Assembly: GCF_009834915.1 (NCBI RefSeq)
Contig: NZ_WVHS01000006.1
Location: 124,001 to 188,000 of the forward strand
DNA from: Hufsiella ginkgonis
GTDB lineage: Bacteria; Bacteroidota; Bacteroidia; Sphingobacteriales; Sphingobacteriaceae
Length of the DNA: 64,000 nucleotides
Reading direction: 5' to 3'
The stretch's first letter is position 1, and each line of letters starts with the position of its first letter. Shown piece after piece: positions 43,390-54,510 of the stretch. The notes under the pieces are model-generated. The model was given only the letters and a program-made list of their open reading frames with translations, searched no databases and had not been told where the DNA came from. A program made the position numbers and the translations under genes.

Positions 43390-43659
43390 TTAGTTTTTAA
43401 AATTTATGATTGCAAGTACTGCATCGATAATGGCAAGGAACTGGACCAGGCCCATTATATAAATAGACCTGGTAAGTCTTATCTCCAGGTCATGGGAATT
43501 TTGCTTAAGCTCAGTAATGTCTGTTTTTGTTGCCAGCGTCTCCTTTCGCTTATTAAATTCTCCGCTCACTTCCGTTCGTACAAAAGTGATGAGATCTTCG
43601 GCTGCTTTTTCACCAAGTTTATTTTTCAAAAGCATAAATAACTGTAATTCTGAAACCAT
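43390..43659 (-). CDS. Small coiled-coil protein with C-terminal membrane anchor
   Basis: The 89-residue product has an N-terminal helical part (LQLFMLLKNKLGEKAAEDLI), a charged heptad-like coiled coil (RKETLATKTDITELKQNSHD) and one C-terminal transmembrane helix. This layout is like DUF1640/CCDC90-type proteins, but I do not claim the family. I prefer the ATG at 43659; a TTG seven codons upstream is open. A perfect TATATTTG (-7 type) lies at 43678-43685 on the minus strand, about 19 bases before the ATG. It is transcribed in the same direction as DUF3467. Confidence 0.62.
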   Translation of the reverse strand: MVSELQLFMLLKNKLGEKAAEDLITFVRTEVSGEFNKRKETLATKTDITELKQNSHDLEIRLTRSIYIMGLVQFLAIIDAVLAIINFKN

Positions 43660-43677
43660 CACGTTACTATTATACCT

Positions 43678-43685
43678 CAAATATA
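43678..43685 (-). promoter_or_regulatory. Candidate -7 promoter element of the small coiled-coil gene
   Basis: On the minus strand the sequence TATATTTG fits TAnnTTTG exactly. A -33 TTTG is not seen at 19-21 bases, so only half of the promoter is supported. Confidence 0.4.
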
Positions 43686-43746
43686 CTATTTTTTAAATAA
43701 TGGTTAATAAACTTTTTAATTTAATTATTATCTGATAAAATAAGAA

Positions 43747-43770
43747 AGTCCCTCCTTAACTGGAGGGACT
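43747..43770 (-). terminator. Terminator of the rpoBC operon
   Basis: A perfect 9-base stem (AGTCCCTCC with GGAGGGACT) and a six-base loop lie 72 bases past the rpoC stop. On the minus strand it is followed by a T-rich tail (TTTCTTATTTTATC). Confidence 0.8.
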
Positions 43771-43842
43771 CACTTTATTTTGACAAGCTCTGGTTAAGCA
43801 ACTATTCTACGAATTCTCGCCGATAGTAACTTTTCCTGGAAA

Positions 43843-46800
43843 CTATGCTTCAGCTTCTTCTTCCTGTTTAGAAGCCAACAGCCTGTCGTACTCTTCCTGC
43901 GAACCAACAATGATGCGCTCGTAGCTGCGGAGACCTGTTCCTGAAGGAATCAGGTGACCAACAATTACGTTTTCTTTCAGGCCTAACAGGTTATCACGTT
44001 TCCCGCTGATGGCGGCTTCGTTCAACACTTTGGTAGTTTCCTGGAAAGATGCCGCAGAGATGAACGATTTCGTACCTAACGATGCACGGGTGATACCCTG
44101 CAGGATCGGGCTGGATGTTGCAGCGATTGCATCGCGGGCTTCCACCAGTTTCAGGTCCTTACGCTTCAGGATCGAGTTTTCGTCTCTTAACTTACGCAGC
44201 GACACTATCTGACCCGGTTTCAGGTTAGTAGAATCACCCGGCTCGGTAACCACTTTCTTATCGTAGATATCGTCGTTCTCCAGCATAAAGTCCCAACGGT
44301 CAACAGAATCCTTCTCAAGGAAACGGGTATCGCCCGGATCTTCGATCTGTACTTTCTGCATCATCTGGTGCACGATCGTTTCGAAGTGCTTATCGTTGAT
44401 CTTTACACCCTGGAGGCGGTAAACCTCCTGGATCCCGTTCACCAGGTATTCCTGTACTGCGGCAGGTCCTTTGATAGAAAGAATATCTGCAGGAGAAATA
44501 GAGCCGTCTGATAATGGCATACCCGCTTTCACGAAGTCATTATCCTGTACGAGGATATGTTTAGAAAGAGGCACCAGGTACTTCTTGATCTGACCGTCTT
44601 TCGACTCGATCGAGATTTCGCGGTTACCACGTTTCACACCACCAAGTGTTACTACTCCGTCGATCTCGGTTACTACCGCAGGATTTGAAGGGTTACGTGC
44701 TTCGAAAAGCTCGGTTACACGCGGAAGACCACCTGTAATATCCCTTGTTTTTCCTGTAGAGCGTGGGATCTTGGCGATTACAGCACCAGGTTTTAATTTT
44801 TCATTCTCGTCAACCGCAATGTGGGCACCTACCGGGATGTTATATCCCTTAATAAATTCGCCCTTATCTACAATCCTGATCACAGGGTTTTTAGTCTTAT
44901 CACGGGTATCGATGATCACTTTCTCTTTGTGACCGGTCTGATCGTCAGATTCTTCACGGAAAGTCACCCCTTCAATGATCGCTTCGAACTCCGCTTTACC
45001 ACCAAACTCGGAGATGATCACCGCATTGTACGGATCCCAGCTACAGATCCTGGTGCCGCGTTCTATCTGCTGACCTTCTTTCACATACAGGTATGAACCG
45101 TAAGGAATGTTGTTGGTCATGATCACCTTATTGGTGTTTGCCTCGAGGATACGGAACTCGCCCGAGCGCCCAAGTACCACTTCCACCGGACCCTCTTCGG
45201 TTTCGAAAGGCACCGTACGGATGTTTTCAAACTCGATCACCCCATCAAACTTGGCGTTGATCACAGACTCAGCCGCAATGTTAGAGGCAGTACCACCCAC
45301 GTGGAAGGTACGAAGTGTCAACTGTGTTCCCGGCTCACCGATCGACTGTGCGGCAATTACGCCCACTGCCTCACCTGCCTGAACACGTTTACCTGTCGCC
45401 AGGTTACGTCCGTAACAAAGTGCACAAACACCACGTTTGCTTTCGCAAGTCAGTACGGAACGGATTTCGATACCTTCAAGCGGCGAGTTCGCGATCGCGT
45501 GCCCGATATGCTCCTCAATGTCATGCCCGGCCGCAACCAGTAACTCGTTAGTAAGCGGATCGTATACGTCGTGCAGGGAAGTTCTTCCCAGGATACGCTC
45601 ATAAAGCGGCTCAACGATGTCTTCGTTATCTTTTAGCGCAGTGGTAAAAATACCTCTTAAGGTACCGCAATCTGTTTCTCCGACGATCATATCCTGTGCA
45701 ACATCATGTAAACGACGGGTCAGGTAACCGGCATCGGCCGTTTTCAACGCTGTATCCGCGAGACCTTTACGCGCACCGTGGGTAGAGATAAAGTACTCGA
45801 GTACCGAGAGGCCTTCCTTAAAGTTAGAAAGGATCGGGTTCTCGATGATTTCCCCGCCGGAACCGGACTTCTGCGGCTTAGCCATCAGGCCACGCATCCC
45901 GCAAAGCTGACGGATCTGCTCTTTGGAACCACGCGCACCCGAGTCGAGCATCATGTATACCGAGTTGAAGCCCTGGTTATCGTTAGACAGGATATCCATT
46001 ACATTGGCGGTAAGCCTGTTGTTGATACGTGTCCAAACGTCGATGATCTGGTTGTAACGCTCGTTGTTGGTAATGAAACCCATGTTATAGTTGTTCATTA
46101 CTTCCTCCACTTCTTTCGAAGCCTGGCCGATCAGCGTAACTTTTGCTTCAGGAATGTTAAGATCCAGCAGGTTAAACGAAAGACCGCCGCGGAACGCCAT
46201 CTGGAAACCTAATTCCTTAATATCATCAAGGAACTGGGCCGCACGTGCCATCCCGGTATTTTTCACTACTTCACCAATAATGTCACGGAGTGATTTTTTG
46301 GTAAGAAGTTCGTTGATATATCCTACTTCTTCAGGAACGTGCTGGTTAAACAACACGCGGCCTACCGTGGTATCGATGATCTTGCTCACGATAGAACCGT
46401 CTTTCTCCTTGATCTTGCCTTTCACTTTAATAAAGGCATGGAGATCGATCATTTTCTCGTTATAGGCGATGATCACCTCTTCCGCAGAATAGAATGTTTG
46501 GCCCTGGCCTTTTACTACGCGTCCGGCATCCGTTTTCCGGCCTTTGGTAATATAGTATAAGCCAAGAACCATGTCCTGTGAAGGAACGGTGATCGGCGTA
46601 CCGTTGGCAGGGTTCAAAATATTATGAGATGCCAGCATCAGCATCTGGGCTTCCAGGATAGCGGCGTTACCTAACGGCAAATGCACGGCCATCTGGTCAC
46701 CGTCAAAGTCGGCGTTGAACGCGGTACAAACCAATGGGTGGAGCTGGATGGCTTTACCTTCCACCAGTTTCGGCTGGAAAGCCTGGATACCCAAACGGTG

Positions 46801-48129
46801 AAGCGTAGGCGCACGGTTTAACAGGACCGGGTGCCCTTTCAGCACATTTTCAAGGATATCCCAAACTAATGGATCTTTGCGGTCAACGATCTTTTTAGCA
46901 GATTTTACCGTTTTAACCACTCCTCTTTCAATCATCTTACGAATGATGAACGGTTTGAACAGCTCAGCGGCCATATCCTTTGGTAAACCGCACTCATGCA
47001 GCTTCAGGTTCGGTCCGACGACGATTACGGAACGGGCAGAATAATCCACACGTTTACCTAACAAGTTCTGGCGGAAACGCCCCTGTTTACCTTTCAGGAT
47101 ATCAGAAAGCGATTTCAACGCCCGGTTGCCTTCGGTTTTAACGGCGTTCACTTTACGTGAGTTATCGAACAGCGAGTCAACCGCCTCCTGGAGCATACGT
47201 TTTTCGTTACGTAAGATCACTTCAGGTGCTTTGATCTCAATCAGTCTTTTCAGACGGTTGTTACGGATGATCACACGACGGTAGAGGTCATTTAAGTCAG
47301 AAGTCGCAAAGCGACCACCTTCCAGGGGAACCAGCGGACGGAGCTCAGGCGGAATCACCGGAACGATCTTTACGATCATCCACTCAGGGTTATTTTCGAT
47401 CCTTGTTTTCGCACCGCGGAAGGCTTCTACCACCTGCAGACGTTTCAACGCCTCATTTTTACGCTGCTGCGAAGTCTCGTTGGCAGCCTGGTGACGCAGG
47501 TCATAAGACTGCTGATCAAGGTCAAGGCGCTTTAACAGCTCCTCGAGGGCATCAGCGCCCATCTTGGCGATAAATTTCTGCGGATCTTTATCGTCAAGGT
47601 ATTGGTTTTCTTTAGGAAGGGTATCCAGGATATCGAGGTATTCTTCTTCCGTCAGGAAATCCATTTTAGATATCCCGTCGGTTTCTTTGATACCTGCCTG
47701 GATCACCACATAACGTTCATAATAAATGATCAGGTCGAGTTTCTTGGTAGGCAAGCCTAACAGGTAACCGATCTTATTGGGAAGTGAACGGAAATACCAG
47801 ATGTGCGCGACAGGAACCACCAGGTTGATGTGTCCCATACGCTCGCGCCGTACTTTCTTCTCTGTCACTTCCACCCCGCAACGATCGCAAACGATCCCTT
47901 TATAACGGATCCTCTTGTACTTACCGCAATGACATTCGTAATCCTTCACAGGACCGAAGATCCGCTCGCAGAACAAGCCGTCGCGCTCGGGTTTGTAAGT
48001 ACGGTAATTGATCGTCTCAGGTTTTAAAACCTCACCGCTCGAACGCTCCAGGATCGACTCCGGCGAAGCCAGGCTGATCGTGATCGATGTGAAGTTACTC
48101 TTGATTTTATTATCCTTTTTATATGACAT
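43843..48129 (-). CDS. rpoC: RNA polymerase subunit beta'
   Basis: RpoC forms the catalytic cleft of RNA polymerase with RpoB. The 1428-residue protein has the N-terminal zinc site ([20 protein letters not shown]), the active-site NADFDGD motif with the three metal-binding Asp ([17 protein letters not shown]) and the bridge helix/trigger loop region ([19 protein letters not shown]). The second zinc site is also present ([17 protein letters not shown]). Length is normal for Bacteroidota. It follows rpoB after 83 bases, a gap largely made of an inverted heptad repeat element. Confidence 0.98.
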   Translation of the reverse strand: MSYKKDNKIKSNFTSITISLASPESILERSSGEVLKPETINYRTYKPERDGLFCERIFGPVKDYECHCGKYKRIRYKGIVCDRCGVEVTEKKVRRERMGHINLVVPVAHIWYFRSLPNKIGYLLGLPTKKLDLIIYYERYVVIQAGIKETDGISKMDFLTEEEYLDILDTLPKENQYLDDKDPQKFIAKMGADALEELLKRLDLDQQSYDLRHQAANETSQQRKNEALKRLQVVEAFRGAKTRIENNPEWMIVKIVPVIPPELRPLVPLEGGRFATSDLNDLYRRVIIRNNRLKRLIEIKAPEVILRNEKRMLQEAVDSLFDNSRKVNAVKTEGNRALKSLSDILKGKQGRFRQNLLGKRVDYSARSVIVVGPNLKLHECGLPKDMAAELFKPFIIRKMIERGVVKTVKSAKKIVDRKDPLVWDILENVLKGHPVLLNRAPTLHRLGIQAFQPKLVEGKAIQLHPLVCTAFNADFDGDQMAVHLPLGNAAILEAQMLMLASHNILNPANGTPITVPSQDMVLGLYYITKGRKTDAGRVVKGQGQTFYSAEEVIIAYNEKMIDLHAFIKVKGKIKEKDGSIVSKIIDTTVGRVLFNQHVPEEVGYINELLTKKSLRDIIGEVVKNTGMARAAQFLDDIKELGFQMAFRGGLSFNLLDLNIPEAKVTLIGQASKEVEEVMNNYNMGFITNNERYNQIIDVWTRINNRLTANVMDILSNDNQGFNSVYMMLDSGARGSKEQIRQLCGMRGLMAKPQKSGSGGEIIENPILSNFKEGLSVLEYFISTHGARKGLADTALKTADAGYLTRRLHDVAQDMIVGETDCGTLRGIFTTALKDNEDIVEPLYERILGRTSLHDVYDPLTNELLVAAGHDIEEHIGHAIANSPLEGIEIRSVLTCESKRGVCALCYGRNLATGKRVQAGEAVGVIAAQSIGEPGTQLTLRTFHVGGTASNIAAESVINAKFDGVIEFENIRTVPFETEEGPVEVVLGRSGEFRILEANTNKVIMTNNIPYGSYLYVKEGQQIERGTRICSWDPYNAVIISEFGGKAEFEAIIEGVTFREESDDQTGHKEKVIIDTRDKTKNPVIRIVDKGEFIKGYNIPVGAHIAVDENEKLKPGAVIAKIPRSTGKTRDITGGLPRVTELFEARNPSNPAVVTEIDGVVTLGGVKRGNREISIESKDGQIKKYLVPLSKHILVQDNDFVKAGMPLSDGSISPADILSIKGPAAVQEYLVNGIQEVYRLQGVKINDKHFETIVHQMMQKVQIEDPGDTRFLEKDSVDRWDFMLENDDIYDKKVVTEPGDSTNLKPGQIVSLRKLRDENSILKRKDLKLVEARDAIAATSSPILQGITRASLGTKSFISAASFQETTKVLNEAAISGKRDNLLGLKENVIVGHLIPSGTGLRSYERIIVGSQEEYDRLLASKQEEEAEA

Positions 48130-48140
48130 AGCTCTTTTAT

Positions 48141-48209
48141 GTTATACGTTGGACGTTAGACGTTATACGTGCAGCCGGAGCGTACAACGTATAACGTGAA
48201 ACGTAAAAC
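48141..48209. repeat. Inverted heptad repeat arrays between rpoB and rpoC
   Basis: The left arm (48141-48170) reads GTTATAC, GTTGGAC, GTTAGAC, GTTATAC, GT. After an 11-base GC-rich spacer, the right arm (48181-48209) reads in the opposite sense as ACGT-ended 7-base words (ACAACGT, ATAACGT, GAAACGT). The arms can pair in several registers. The element fills almost the whole rpoB-rpoC gap. Confidence 0.7.
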
Positions 48210-48212
48210 CTA

Positions 48213-51200
48213 TTAATCTAACGTGATATCTAATCCCAATCCTCTCAACTCATGAACCAATACATTGAATGACTCAGGAACTGACGGCGTCGGCAGGTTC
48301 TCACCTTTAACGATCGCCTCGTAAGTTTTGGCACGACCTACCACGTCATCGGATTTAACGGTAAGGATTTCCTGCAGGATGTTGGCAGCACCGAATGCTT
48401 CGAGTGCCCAAACCTCCATCTCACCAAAACGCTGACCACCAAACTGTGCTTTACCGCCCAACGGCTGCTGTGTAATAAGCGAGTACGGCCCGATAGAACG
48501 TGCGTGCATCTTATCGTCAACCATGTGGCCCAGTTTCAGCATGTAGATAATACCTACGGTGGTTGGCTGGTCAAAACGCTCGCCGGTTAATCCATTGTAC
48601 AGGTATGTTCTTCCGGATGTCGGTACTTTCGCTTTGGAAACCCATTCTTCCACTTCTTCGTGGGATGCCCCGTCGAAGATCGGTGTGGCGAATTTAATTC
48701 CAAGCTCTTTACCGGCCCAGCCCAATACGGTTTCATAGATCTGCCCAAGGTTCATACGGGAAGGTACGCCCAACGGGTTCAGCACGATATCTACCGGCGT
48801 TCCATCTTCCAGGAACGGCATGTCCTCGTCTCTTACGATACGGGCCACAATACCTTTATTACCGTGGCGACCGGCCATTTTATCGCCCACTTTCAGCTTA
48901 CGCTTCTTAGCGATATACACCTTAGCCATCTGTACGATACCTGATGGAAGTTCGTCACCCACGCTGATTGCGAACTTGTCACGCTTATAAGCACCCAGCT
49001 CTTCGTTAAGCTTGATGTTATAGTTGTGCAGCAGCAGCTTGATTAACTCATTCTTGTCATCATCTGTGGTCCATTTCGAGGGATTGATATTTGCATACTC
49101 CAGGTCGGTCAGGATCTTCTGCGTAAATTTCACGCCTTTGGCTACCAGCAGCTCGCGATAAACGTTGTATACCCCCTGGGAAGTTTTACCGTTTACAATG
49201 GCGAACAGCTTATCAAGCAAAGATTCTTTTAACGCTTTAACTGCTTTATCGTGCCTCGAATCCAGTTTCTCCAGGGCCGATTTCTCTTCCGCCTTAGTGG
49301 TTTTCTTAGCACGTGAGAACAGCTTAGTATCGATTACCACACCGGCGATAGAAGGGGGAGTCTTTAACGATGCGTCCTTCACGTCACCTGCTTTATCACC
49401 AAAGATGGCACGAAGCAATTTTTCTTCCGGTGAAGGATCTGACTCGCCTTTTGGCGTGATCTTACCGATCAGGATATCTCCTTCTTTTACTTCAGCCCCG
49501 ATGCGGATAATACCGTTCTCATCCAGGTCTTTGGTAGCTTCTTCGGAAACGTTCGGGATATCCGGCGTAAGTTCTTCTTCACCGCGTTTAGTATCGCGTA
49601 CTTCAAGCTCGAACTCCTCGATGTGCAGCGAAGTAAAGATGTCTTCACTTACCACACGCTCGGAAATCACGATCGCATCCTCGAAGTTGAAACCCTGCCA
49701 TGGCATGAACGCCACTTTCAGGTTACGGCCAAGAGCAAGCTCACCGTCCTGGGTAGCATATCCTTCACAAAGCACCTGCCCTTTCTGAACCTTCTGTCCT
49801 TTACGAACAATCGGTTTCAGGTTGATACAGGTACTCTGGTTGGTTTTCTTGAATTTTGTCAGCCTGTACGATTTCACTTCTCCGTCGAACGAAACCAGGA
49901 CATCATCCTCGGTCCTTTCGTAACGGATCTTGATCTCGTTCGCATCCACATACTCAACCACACCGTTGCCCTCTGCATTGATCAGGGTCCGTGAGTCACG
50001 TGCAACGCGACCTTCCAGTCCTGTACCAACGATCGGCGCCTCCGGGCGCAGCAGCGGAACCGCCTGGCGCTGCATGTTCGATCCCATCAATGCACGGTTA
50101 GCATCGTCATGTTCCAGGAACGGGATCAGCGAAGCCGCGATAGAAGTGATCTGGTTAGGTGCGACGTCGATCAGGTCAAGCTTAGTCGGCTCGATAACCG
50201 GGAAGTCGCCCTCGAAACGTGCTTTAACGCGTGGTGTTTCAAATTCTCCCTTATCATCATATACCGCGTTTGCCTGGGCGATGGTTTTTCCGTCCTCGTC
50301 TTCTGCCGAAAGGTAGATTACGGGTTCTTCAACCACTACTCTCCCGGTATCAACTTTACGGTACGGAGTTTCGATAAATCCCAAGTTGTTGATCTTGGCA
50401 TGTACGCAAAGCGAAGAGATCAAACCGATGTTCGGTCCCTCCGGCGTTTCGATCGTACAAAGGCGACCGTAATGTGTATAATGCACGTCACGCACCTCGA
50501 AACCTGCACGTTCACGTGACAGACCGCCTGGCCCGAGGGCCGACAGACGACGCTTATGCGTGATCTCCGCCAGTGGATTCGTTTGGTCCATGAACTGTGA
50601 TAACTGGTTTGTTCCGAAGAACGAGTTGATCACAGAAGAAAGCGTACGTGCATTGATCAGGTCGGTCGGTGTGAACACCTCATTGTCGCGGATGTTCATA
50701 CGCTCGCGGATGGTACGCGCCATACGGGCCAGCCCGACGCCGAACTGCGCATATAACTGCTCACCCACCGTACGCACACGACGGTTTGACAAGTGATCGA
50801 TATCATCCACCTCAGCTTTTGAGTTGATGAGCTTGATCAGGTATTTCACGATCGCGATGATATCCTGCTTGGTCAACACCTTGGTTTCGTAAGGCGTGTC
50901 CAGTTTCAGCTTGCGGTTGATCCTGTAACGGCCTACGTTTCCGAGATCGTATCTTTTATCTGAGAAGAATAAACGATCGATGATACCGCGCGCAGTTTCT
51001 TCATCCGGTGGTTCCGCATTACGTAACTGGCGATAGATATGCTCAACCGCTTCTTTTTCAGAGTTCGATGTATCTTTTTGAAGGGTATTATAGATGATTG
51101 AGTAATCAGCATTGTTAGCTGCATCATCTTTTGTAAGGATCACCGTTTTAACGCCGGCGTCAACAATCATATCGATATGATCGTCTTCCAGGATCGTTTC

Positions 51201-52022
51201 ACGCTCGAGAATGATCTCGTTACGGTCAATCGACACCACCTCACCGGTATCTTCATCTACGAAATCCTCTACCCATTTTTTAAGCACCCTTGCAGCAAGC
51301 TTACGGCCAACAAATTTCTTGAGACCTGATTTGCTCACTTTCACCTCATCGGCAAGTTCAAACAGCTCGAGGATCTCCTTATCCGAATCATACCCGATCG
51401 CGCGCAGCAAGGTTGTTACCGGGAATTTCTTCTTACGGTCGATGTAAGCGTACATTACGTTGTTCACGTCAGTCGCAAACTCTATCCACGACCCCTTGAA
51501 AGGGATAACACGCGCAGAATAGAGTTTGGTGCCGTTGGTGTGGCGGCTCTGGCCGAAGAACACACCCGGCGAACGGTGCAGCTGCGATACAATTACACGT
51601 TCAGCGCCGTTTACTACGAAAGTACCTTTAGGGGTCATATAAGGTATAGTACCCAGGTACACGTCCTGCACGATCGTTTCAAAGTCTTCATGCTCTTCGT
51701 CGTTGCAGGAAAGGCGCAGCTTAGCTTTTAACGGAACGCTGTAAGTGAGACCACGCTCAATACACTCCTGGATGTCGTAACGCGGCGGATCGATAAAATA
51801 GTCAAGAAACTCTAAAACGAAGATGTTTCTTGAGTCGGAAATCGGGAAGTTCTCAGCGAAAACTTTAAACAAGCCTTCCTGGTGGCGATTATCCGAAGTT
51901 GTTTCCAGTTGGAAGAACTCCCTGAAAGATTCTAACTGCACATCCAGGAAGTCAGGATAGTCGATAACGTGCCTGCTGGTTGCGAAGTTCACTCTTTCGT
52001 TCTGAATATTTTTGTTTGCCAA
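48213..52022 (-). CDS. rpoB: RNA polymerase subunit beta
   Basis: RpoB is the second large subunit of RNA polymerase. The 1269-residue protein contains the rifampicin-pocket region ([40 protein letters not shown]), the [14 protein letters not shown] block and the C-terminal [15 protein letters not shown] and [21 protein letters not shown] motifs, all intact. Residues of the rifampicin pocket look wild-type ([17 protein letters not shown]). It is separated from rplL by 148 bases containing two hairpins, the usual place where L7/L12 and polymerase expression are uncoupled. Confidence 0.98.
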   Translation of the reverse strand: MANKNIQNERVNFATSRHVIDYPDFLDVQLESFREFFQLETTSDNRHQEGLFKVFAENFPISDSRNIFVLEFLDYFIDPPRYDIQECIERGLTYSVPLKAKLRLSCNDEEHEDFETIVQDVYLGTIPYMTPKGTFVVNGAERVIVSQLHRSPGVFFGQSRHTNGTKLYSARVIPFKGSWIEFATDVNNVMYAYIDRKKKFPVTTLLRAIGYDSDKEILELFELADEVKVSKSGLKKFVGRKLAARVLKKWVEDFVDEDTGEVVSIDRNEIILERETILEDDHIDMIVDAGVKTVILTKDDAANNADYSIIYNTLQKDTSNSEKEAVEHIYRQLRNAEPPDEETARGIIDRLFFSDKRYDLGNVGRYRINRKLKLDTPYETKVLTKQDIIAIVKYLIKLINSKAEVDDIDHLSNRRVRTVGEQLYAQFGVGLARMARTIRERMNIRDNEVFTPTDLINARTLSSVINSFFGTNQLSQFMDQTNPLAEITHKRRLSALGPGGLSRERAGFEVRDVHYTHYGRLCTIETPEGPNIGLISSLCVHAKINNLGFIETPYRKVDTGRVVVEEPVIYLSAEDEDGKTIAQANAVYDDKGEFETPRVKARFEGDFPVIEPTKLDLIDVAPNQITSIAASLIPFLEHDDANRALMGSNMQRQAVPLLRPEAPIVGTGLEGRVARDSRTLINAEGNGVVEYVDANEIKIRYERTEDDVLVSFDGEVKSYRLTKFKKTNQSTCINLKPIVRKGQKVQKGQVLCEGYATQDGELALGRNLKVAFMPWQGFNFEDAIVISERVVSEDIFTSLHIEEFELEVRDTKRGEEELTPDIPNVSEEATKDLDENGIIRIGAEVKEGDILIGKITPKGESDPSPEEKLLRAIFGDKAGDVKDASLKTPPSIAGVVIDTKLFSRAKKTTKAEEKSALEKLDSRHDKAVKALKESLLDKLFAIVNGKTSQGVYNVYRELLVAKGVKFTQKILTDLEYANINPSKWTTDDDKNELIKLLLHNYNIKLNEELGAYKRDKFAISVGDELPSGIVQMAKVYIAKKRKLKVGDKMAGRHGNKGIVARIVRDEDMPFLEDGTPVDIVLNPLGVPSRMNLGQIYETVLGWAGKELGIKFATPIFDGASHEEVEEWVSKAKVPTSGRTYLYNGLTGERFDQPTTVGIIYMLKLGHMVDDKMHARSIGPYSLITQQPLGGKAQFGGQRFGEMEVWALEAFGAANILQEILTVKSDDVVGRAKTYEAIVKGENLPTPSVPESFNVLVHELRGLGLDITLD

Positions 52023-52061
52023 GGGAATAAGATTTTAGTTTAAATAAACTGTGACTTGTTT

Positions 52062-52077
52062 TGCCGCATGTGCGGCA
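52062..52077 (-). promoter_or_regulatory. Hairpin in the rpoB leader
   Basis: TGCCGCA and TGCGGCA form a perfect 7-base stem with a two-base centre, 40 bases upstream of the rpoB start. No T-run follows. It may be an attenuator or a processing site in the rplL-rpoB junction, or a dyad operator. Confidence 0.4.
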
Positions 52078-52117
52078 TTGTAAGTCAAACAAAAATGGGC
52101 ATTATACAAACGGCAAT

Positions 52118-52141
52118 AGACCCCGGTGAAAACCGGAGTCT
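52118..52141 (-). terminator. Attenuator/terminator-like hairpin after rplL
   Basis: AGACCCCGGT and ACCGGAGTCT pair with one mismatch around a GAAA loop, 30 bases past the rplL stop. The tail on the minus strand is only partly T-rich, which fits partial termination before rpoB. Confidence 0.6.
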
Positions 52142-52170
52142 AAGCCATAGTTTATTGAGCTTGGATAAGC

Positions 52171-52548
52171 TTATTTGATCTCAACAACAGCTCCTGCTTC
52201 TTCTAACTGTTTCTTCAGGCCTTCTGCTTCGTCTTTAGTAACACCGGCTTTAAGCTCTTTTGGTGCACCGTCAACAAGTTCTTTAGCTTCTTTCAGACCT
52301 AAGCCAGTCAGGTCTTTTACCAATTTAACAACCGCTAATTTAGCGCCGCCAGCTTCTTTCAGGATCACATCAAATGTGGTCTTTTCTTCAGCAGCAGCAG
52401 GTGCTTCAGCAGCAGGAGCAGCAGCTACAGCTACAGCAGCAGCAGCAGGCTCGATGCCATATTCGTCTTTAAGGATTTGAGCGAGCTCGTTAACTTCTTT
52501 TACTGTTAAGTTTACTAATTGCTCAGCAAACGATTTTAAATCTGCCAT
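52171..52548 (-). CDS. rplL: 50S ribosomal protein L7/L12
   Basis: The 125-residue stalk protein has an N-terminal dimerisation domain ([20 protein letters not shown]), an Ala/Glu-rich hinge ([12 protein letters not shown]) and the conserved C-terminal domain [38 protein letters not shown]. It recruits translational GTPases such as EF-Tu to the ribosome. It lies 61 bases downstream of rplJ, in the standard order. Confidence 0.97.
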   Translation of the reverse strand: MADLKSFAEQLVNLTVKEVNELAQILKDEYGIEPAAAAVAVAAAPAAEAPAAAEEKTTFDVILKEAGGAKLAVVKLVKDLTGLGLKEAKELVDGAPKELKAGVTKDEAEGLKKQLEEAGAVVEIK

Positions 52549-52609
52549 TTTATTTAAATTTTAATTTTTTTACGTTTTGTGTTTAATATCGGAGCTTTAA
52601 AGGTGCCCG

Positions 52610-53131
52610 TTAACCTCTTTCCTGTAATGTTTTAACCAATCCTGCAATCGTATTGCCACCCGACTGAAGAGCAGAAATAACGTTCTTAGCAGGCGACTGC
52701 AATAATCCGATGATCTCACCGATGAGTTGCTCTTTCGATTTGAGGTTTACGAGCGCGTCGATCTGGCTGTCGCCGATGAAAATGGAGGAGTCGATGAAAG
52801 CTACTTTCAGCGCCGGCTTTGTTTCCTTACCTTTTCTCAATTCCTTGATCAGCTTTGCCGGGGCATTTGCCGAGGAAGAGAACATGATAGTGGAAGAACC
52901 TTTCAGCTCGCCGTACACGCCTGAGTACTCACCGCCGGCAGCTTCCATTGCTTTGATCAGCAACTTGTTTTTAGCTACCTGGATGGTGATACCGTTCTCA
53001 AAACATTTACGACGGATGGCGTTGATCTTAGCAACGGTAAGGTTTGACGTATCGGTAATGTAAAAATTACCATACTCATTGATCTGATCAGTAAGTGCCT
53101 GAACAATCTCTTGTTTTTCTTCTCTGTTCAT
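52610..53131 (-). CDS. rplJ: 50S ribosomal protein L10
   Basis: The 173-residue protein anchors the L7/L12 dimers on the ribosome. The N-terminal NREEKQEIVQALTDQINEYG, ITDTSNLTVAKINAIRRK and KNKLLIKAME segments are characteristic, and the C-terminal helix (VISALQSGGNTIAGLVKTLQ) binds L7/L12. It starts two bases after rplA ends. The L10-L12 complex commonly represses its own mRNA, but I see no clear L10 leader here. Confidence 0.96.
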   Translation of the reverse strand: MNREEKQEIVQALTDQINEYGNFYITDTSNLTVAKINAIRRKCFENGITIQVAKNKLLIKAMEAAGGEYSGVYGELKGSSTIMFSSSANAPAKLIKELRKGKETKPALKVAFIDSSIFIGDSQIDALVNLKSKEQLIGEIIGLLQSPAKNVISALQSGGNTIAGLVKTLQERG

Positions 53132-53133
53132 GA

Positions 53134-53832
53134 TTAGATCCCCGCTACTGTTTTAGTTTCAACTTCGATTCCGGGACTCATTGTAGAAGACATGTGAATG
53201 CTTTTAAAATAAGTTCCTTTTGCAGCAGATGGTTTCAATTTAGAGATCGTCTGGATCACTTCCAGCGCATTCTCATAAATTTTATCTGCAGGGAAAGATA
53301 CTTTCCCGATAGAAGCATGGATAATCCCGGTCTTATCAACCTTGAAATCGATCTTACCGCCTTTTACGTCGGTTACCGCTTTTCCTACTTCCGTAGTTAC
53401 GGTACCCGATTTAGGGTTCGGCATCAGGTTACGTGGTCCCAGGATACGTCCCAGTCTACCAACCTTTGCCATTACACTAGGCATTGTAATAATGATATCA
53501 ACGTCAGTCCAGCCACCTTCTATTTTGGCAATGTATTCGTCCAGGCCTACGTAATCCGCTCCCGCTGCTCTTGCTTCTTCTTCCTTATCAGGACTTACCA
53601 AAGCCAAAACGCGGACAGTTTTACCGGTACCATGAGGAAGGCTTGCAATACCACGCACCATTTGATTCGCTTTACGCGGATCCACACCTAAGCGAACATC
53701 GATATCAACCGATGAATCGAATTTGGTGAGCGTGATCTCCTTTACCAGGGCCGCAGCTTCCTGTAACGAGTATGCTTTACCAGCCTCAACTTTCGAACGT
53801 GCCGTTTTTTGATTTTTTGTTAATCTAGCCAC
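53134..53832 (-). CDS. rplA: 50S ribosomal protein L1
   Basis: L1 forms the mobile stalk by the ribosomal E site and often represses its own operon. The 232-residue protein has the typical [21 protein letters not shown] start of the core, [40 protein letters not shown] and the final [18 protein letters not shown] block. It follows rplK after 23 bases. Confidence 0.97.
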   Translation of the reverse strand: MARLTKNQKTARSKVEAGKAYSLQEAAALVKEITLTKFDSSVDIDVRLGVDPRKANQMVRGIASLPHGTGKTVRVLALVSPDKEEEARAAGADYVGLDEYIAKIEGGWTDVDIIITMPSVMAKVGRLGRILGPRNLMPNPKSGTVTTEVGKAVTDVKGGKIDFKVDKTGIIHASIGKVSFPADKIYENALEVIQTISKLKPSAAKGTYFKSIHMSSTMSPGIEVETKTVAGI

Positions 53833-53855
53833 TTCTTAAACTGATTATGATTTAA

Positions 53856-54299
53856 TTAATTGTTCCAGGGAGCCGTACCTGATACGGTGATCCCCATACT
53901 GCGTGCTGTACCAGCAACCATTTTCATGGCCGACTCTACTGTGAATGCATTCAAATCCACCATTTTATCTTTTGCAATCGTTTCAACCTGGTCCCAGTTT
54001 ACACTGGCTACCTTTTTACGGTTTGGCTCTGCAGACCCGCTTTTAATACCGGTAGCTTCCATTAACTGGATAGCCACAGGAGGGGTTTTAATGATAAAAT
54101 CAAATGATTTGTCAGTATAAACAGTGATCAATACCGGCAAAATCTTACCGGGCTTGTCCTGGGTACGGGCATTAAACTGCTTGCAGAACTCCATGATGTT
54201 CACCCCTTTTGCACCCAATGCAGGGCCTACCGGGGGAGAAGGATTTGCAGCGCCGCCTTTGACTTGCAGTCTCACCATTGCACCTACTTCTTTTGCCAT
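53856..54299 (-). CDS. rplK: 50S ribosomal protein L11
   Basis: The 147-residue protein sits in the GTPase-associated centre and is needed for the stringent response via RelA. It has [25 protein letters not shown] (N-terminal rRNA-binding and proline-rich loop, seen in two stretches), [15 protein letters not shown] and the C-terminal [12 protein letters not shown]. It heads the rplKAJL group; a 206-base gap to nusG upstream contains an inverted heptad repeat element. Confidence 0.97.
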   Translation of the reverse strand: MAKEVGAMVRLQVKGGAANPSPPVGPALGAKGVNIMEFCKQFNARTQDKPGKILPVLITVYTDKSFDFIIKTPPVAIQLMEATGIKSGSAEPNRKKVASVNWDQVETIAKDKMVDLNAFTVESAMKMVAGTARSMGITVSGTAPWNN

Positions 54300-54371
54300 A
54301 TTATTTATCTACTTTATTTATTTCTCAAGTTAGTAGTGGAAGCTGTAACTTTGAGCTCATATCCATTAGTT

Positions 54372-54510
54372 GTCAGTTTACAGTGATCAGTAGTCAGTTC
54401 TTATAACGCCTACCATCGCACTCAACTGTTTTAATATCGATGACCAGTGTTAAGAATTCAATTTATGCATGCAGCAGGAACTGATCACTCACAACTGATC
54501 ACTGATCACT
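54372..54510. repeat. Inverted heptad repeat arrays between nusG and rplK
   Basis: The left arm (54372-54399) reads GTCAGTT, TACAGTG, ATCAGTA, GTCAGTT. The right arm (54483-54510) reads GATCACT, CACAACT, GATCACT, GATCACT in the opposite sense. The 83-base spacer between them has no gene. The right arm contains the nusG stop codon. Confidence 0.7.

Noticed and set aside
45778-46212. Open frames antisense to rpoC and rpoB
   Set aside because: Both polymerase genes are complete and conserved; the opposite frames result from their codon bias.
53194-53691. A 165-codon frame opposite rplA
   Set aside because: rplA is unmistakable on the other strand; the shadow frame is rich in Arg, Phe and Ser without conserved motifs.
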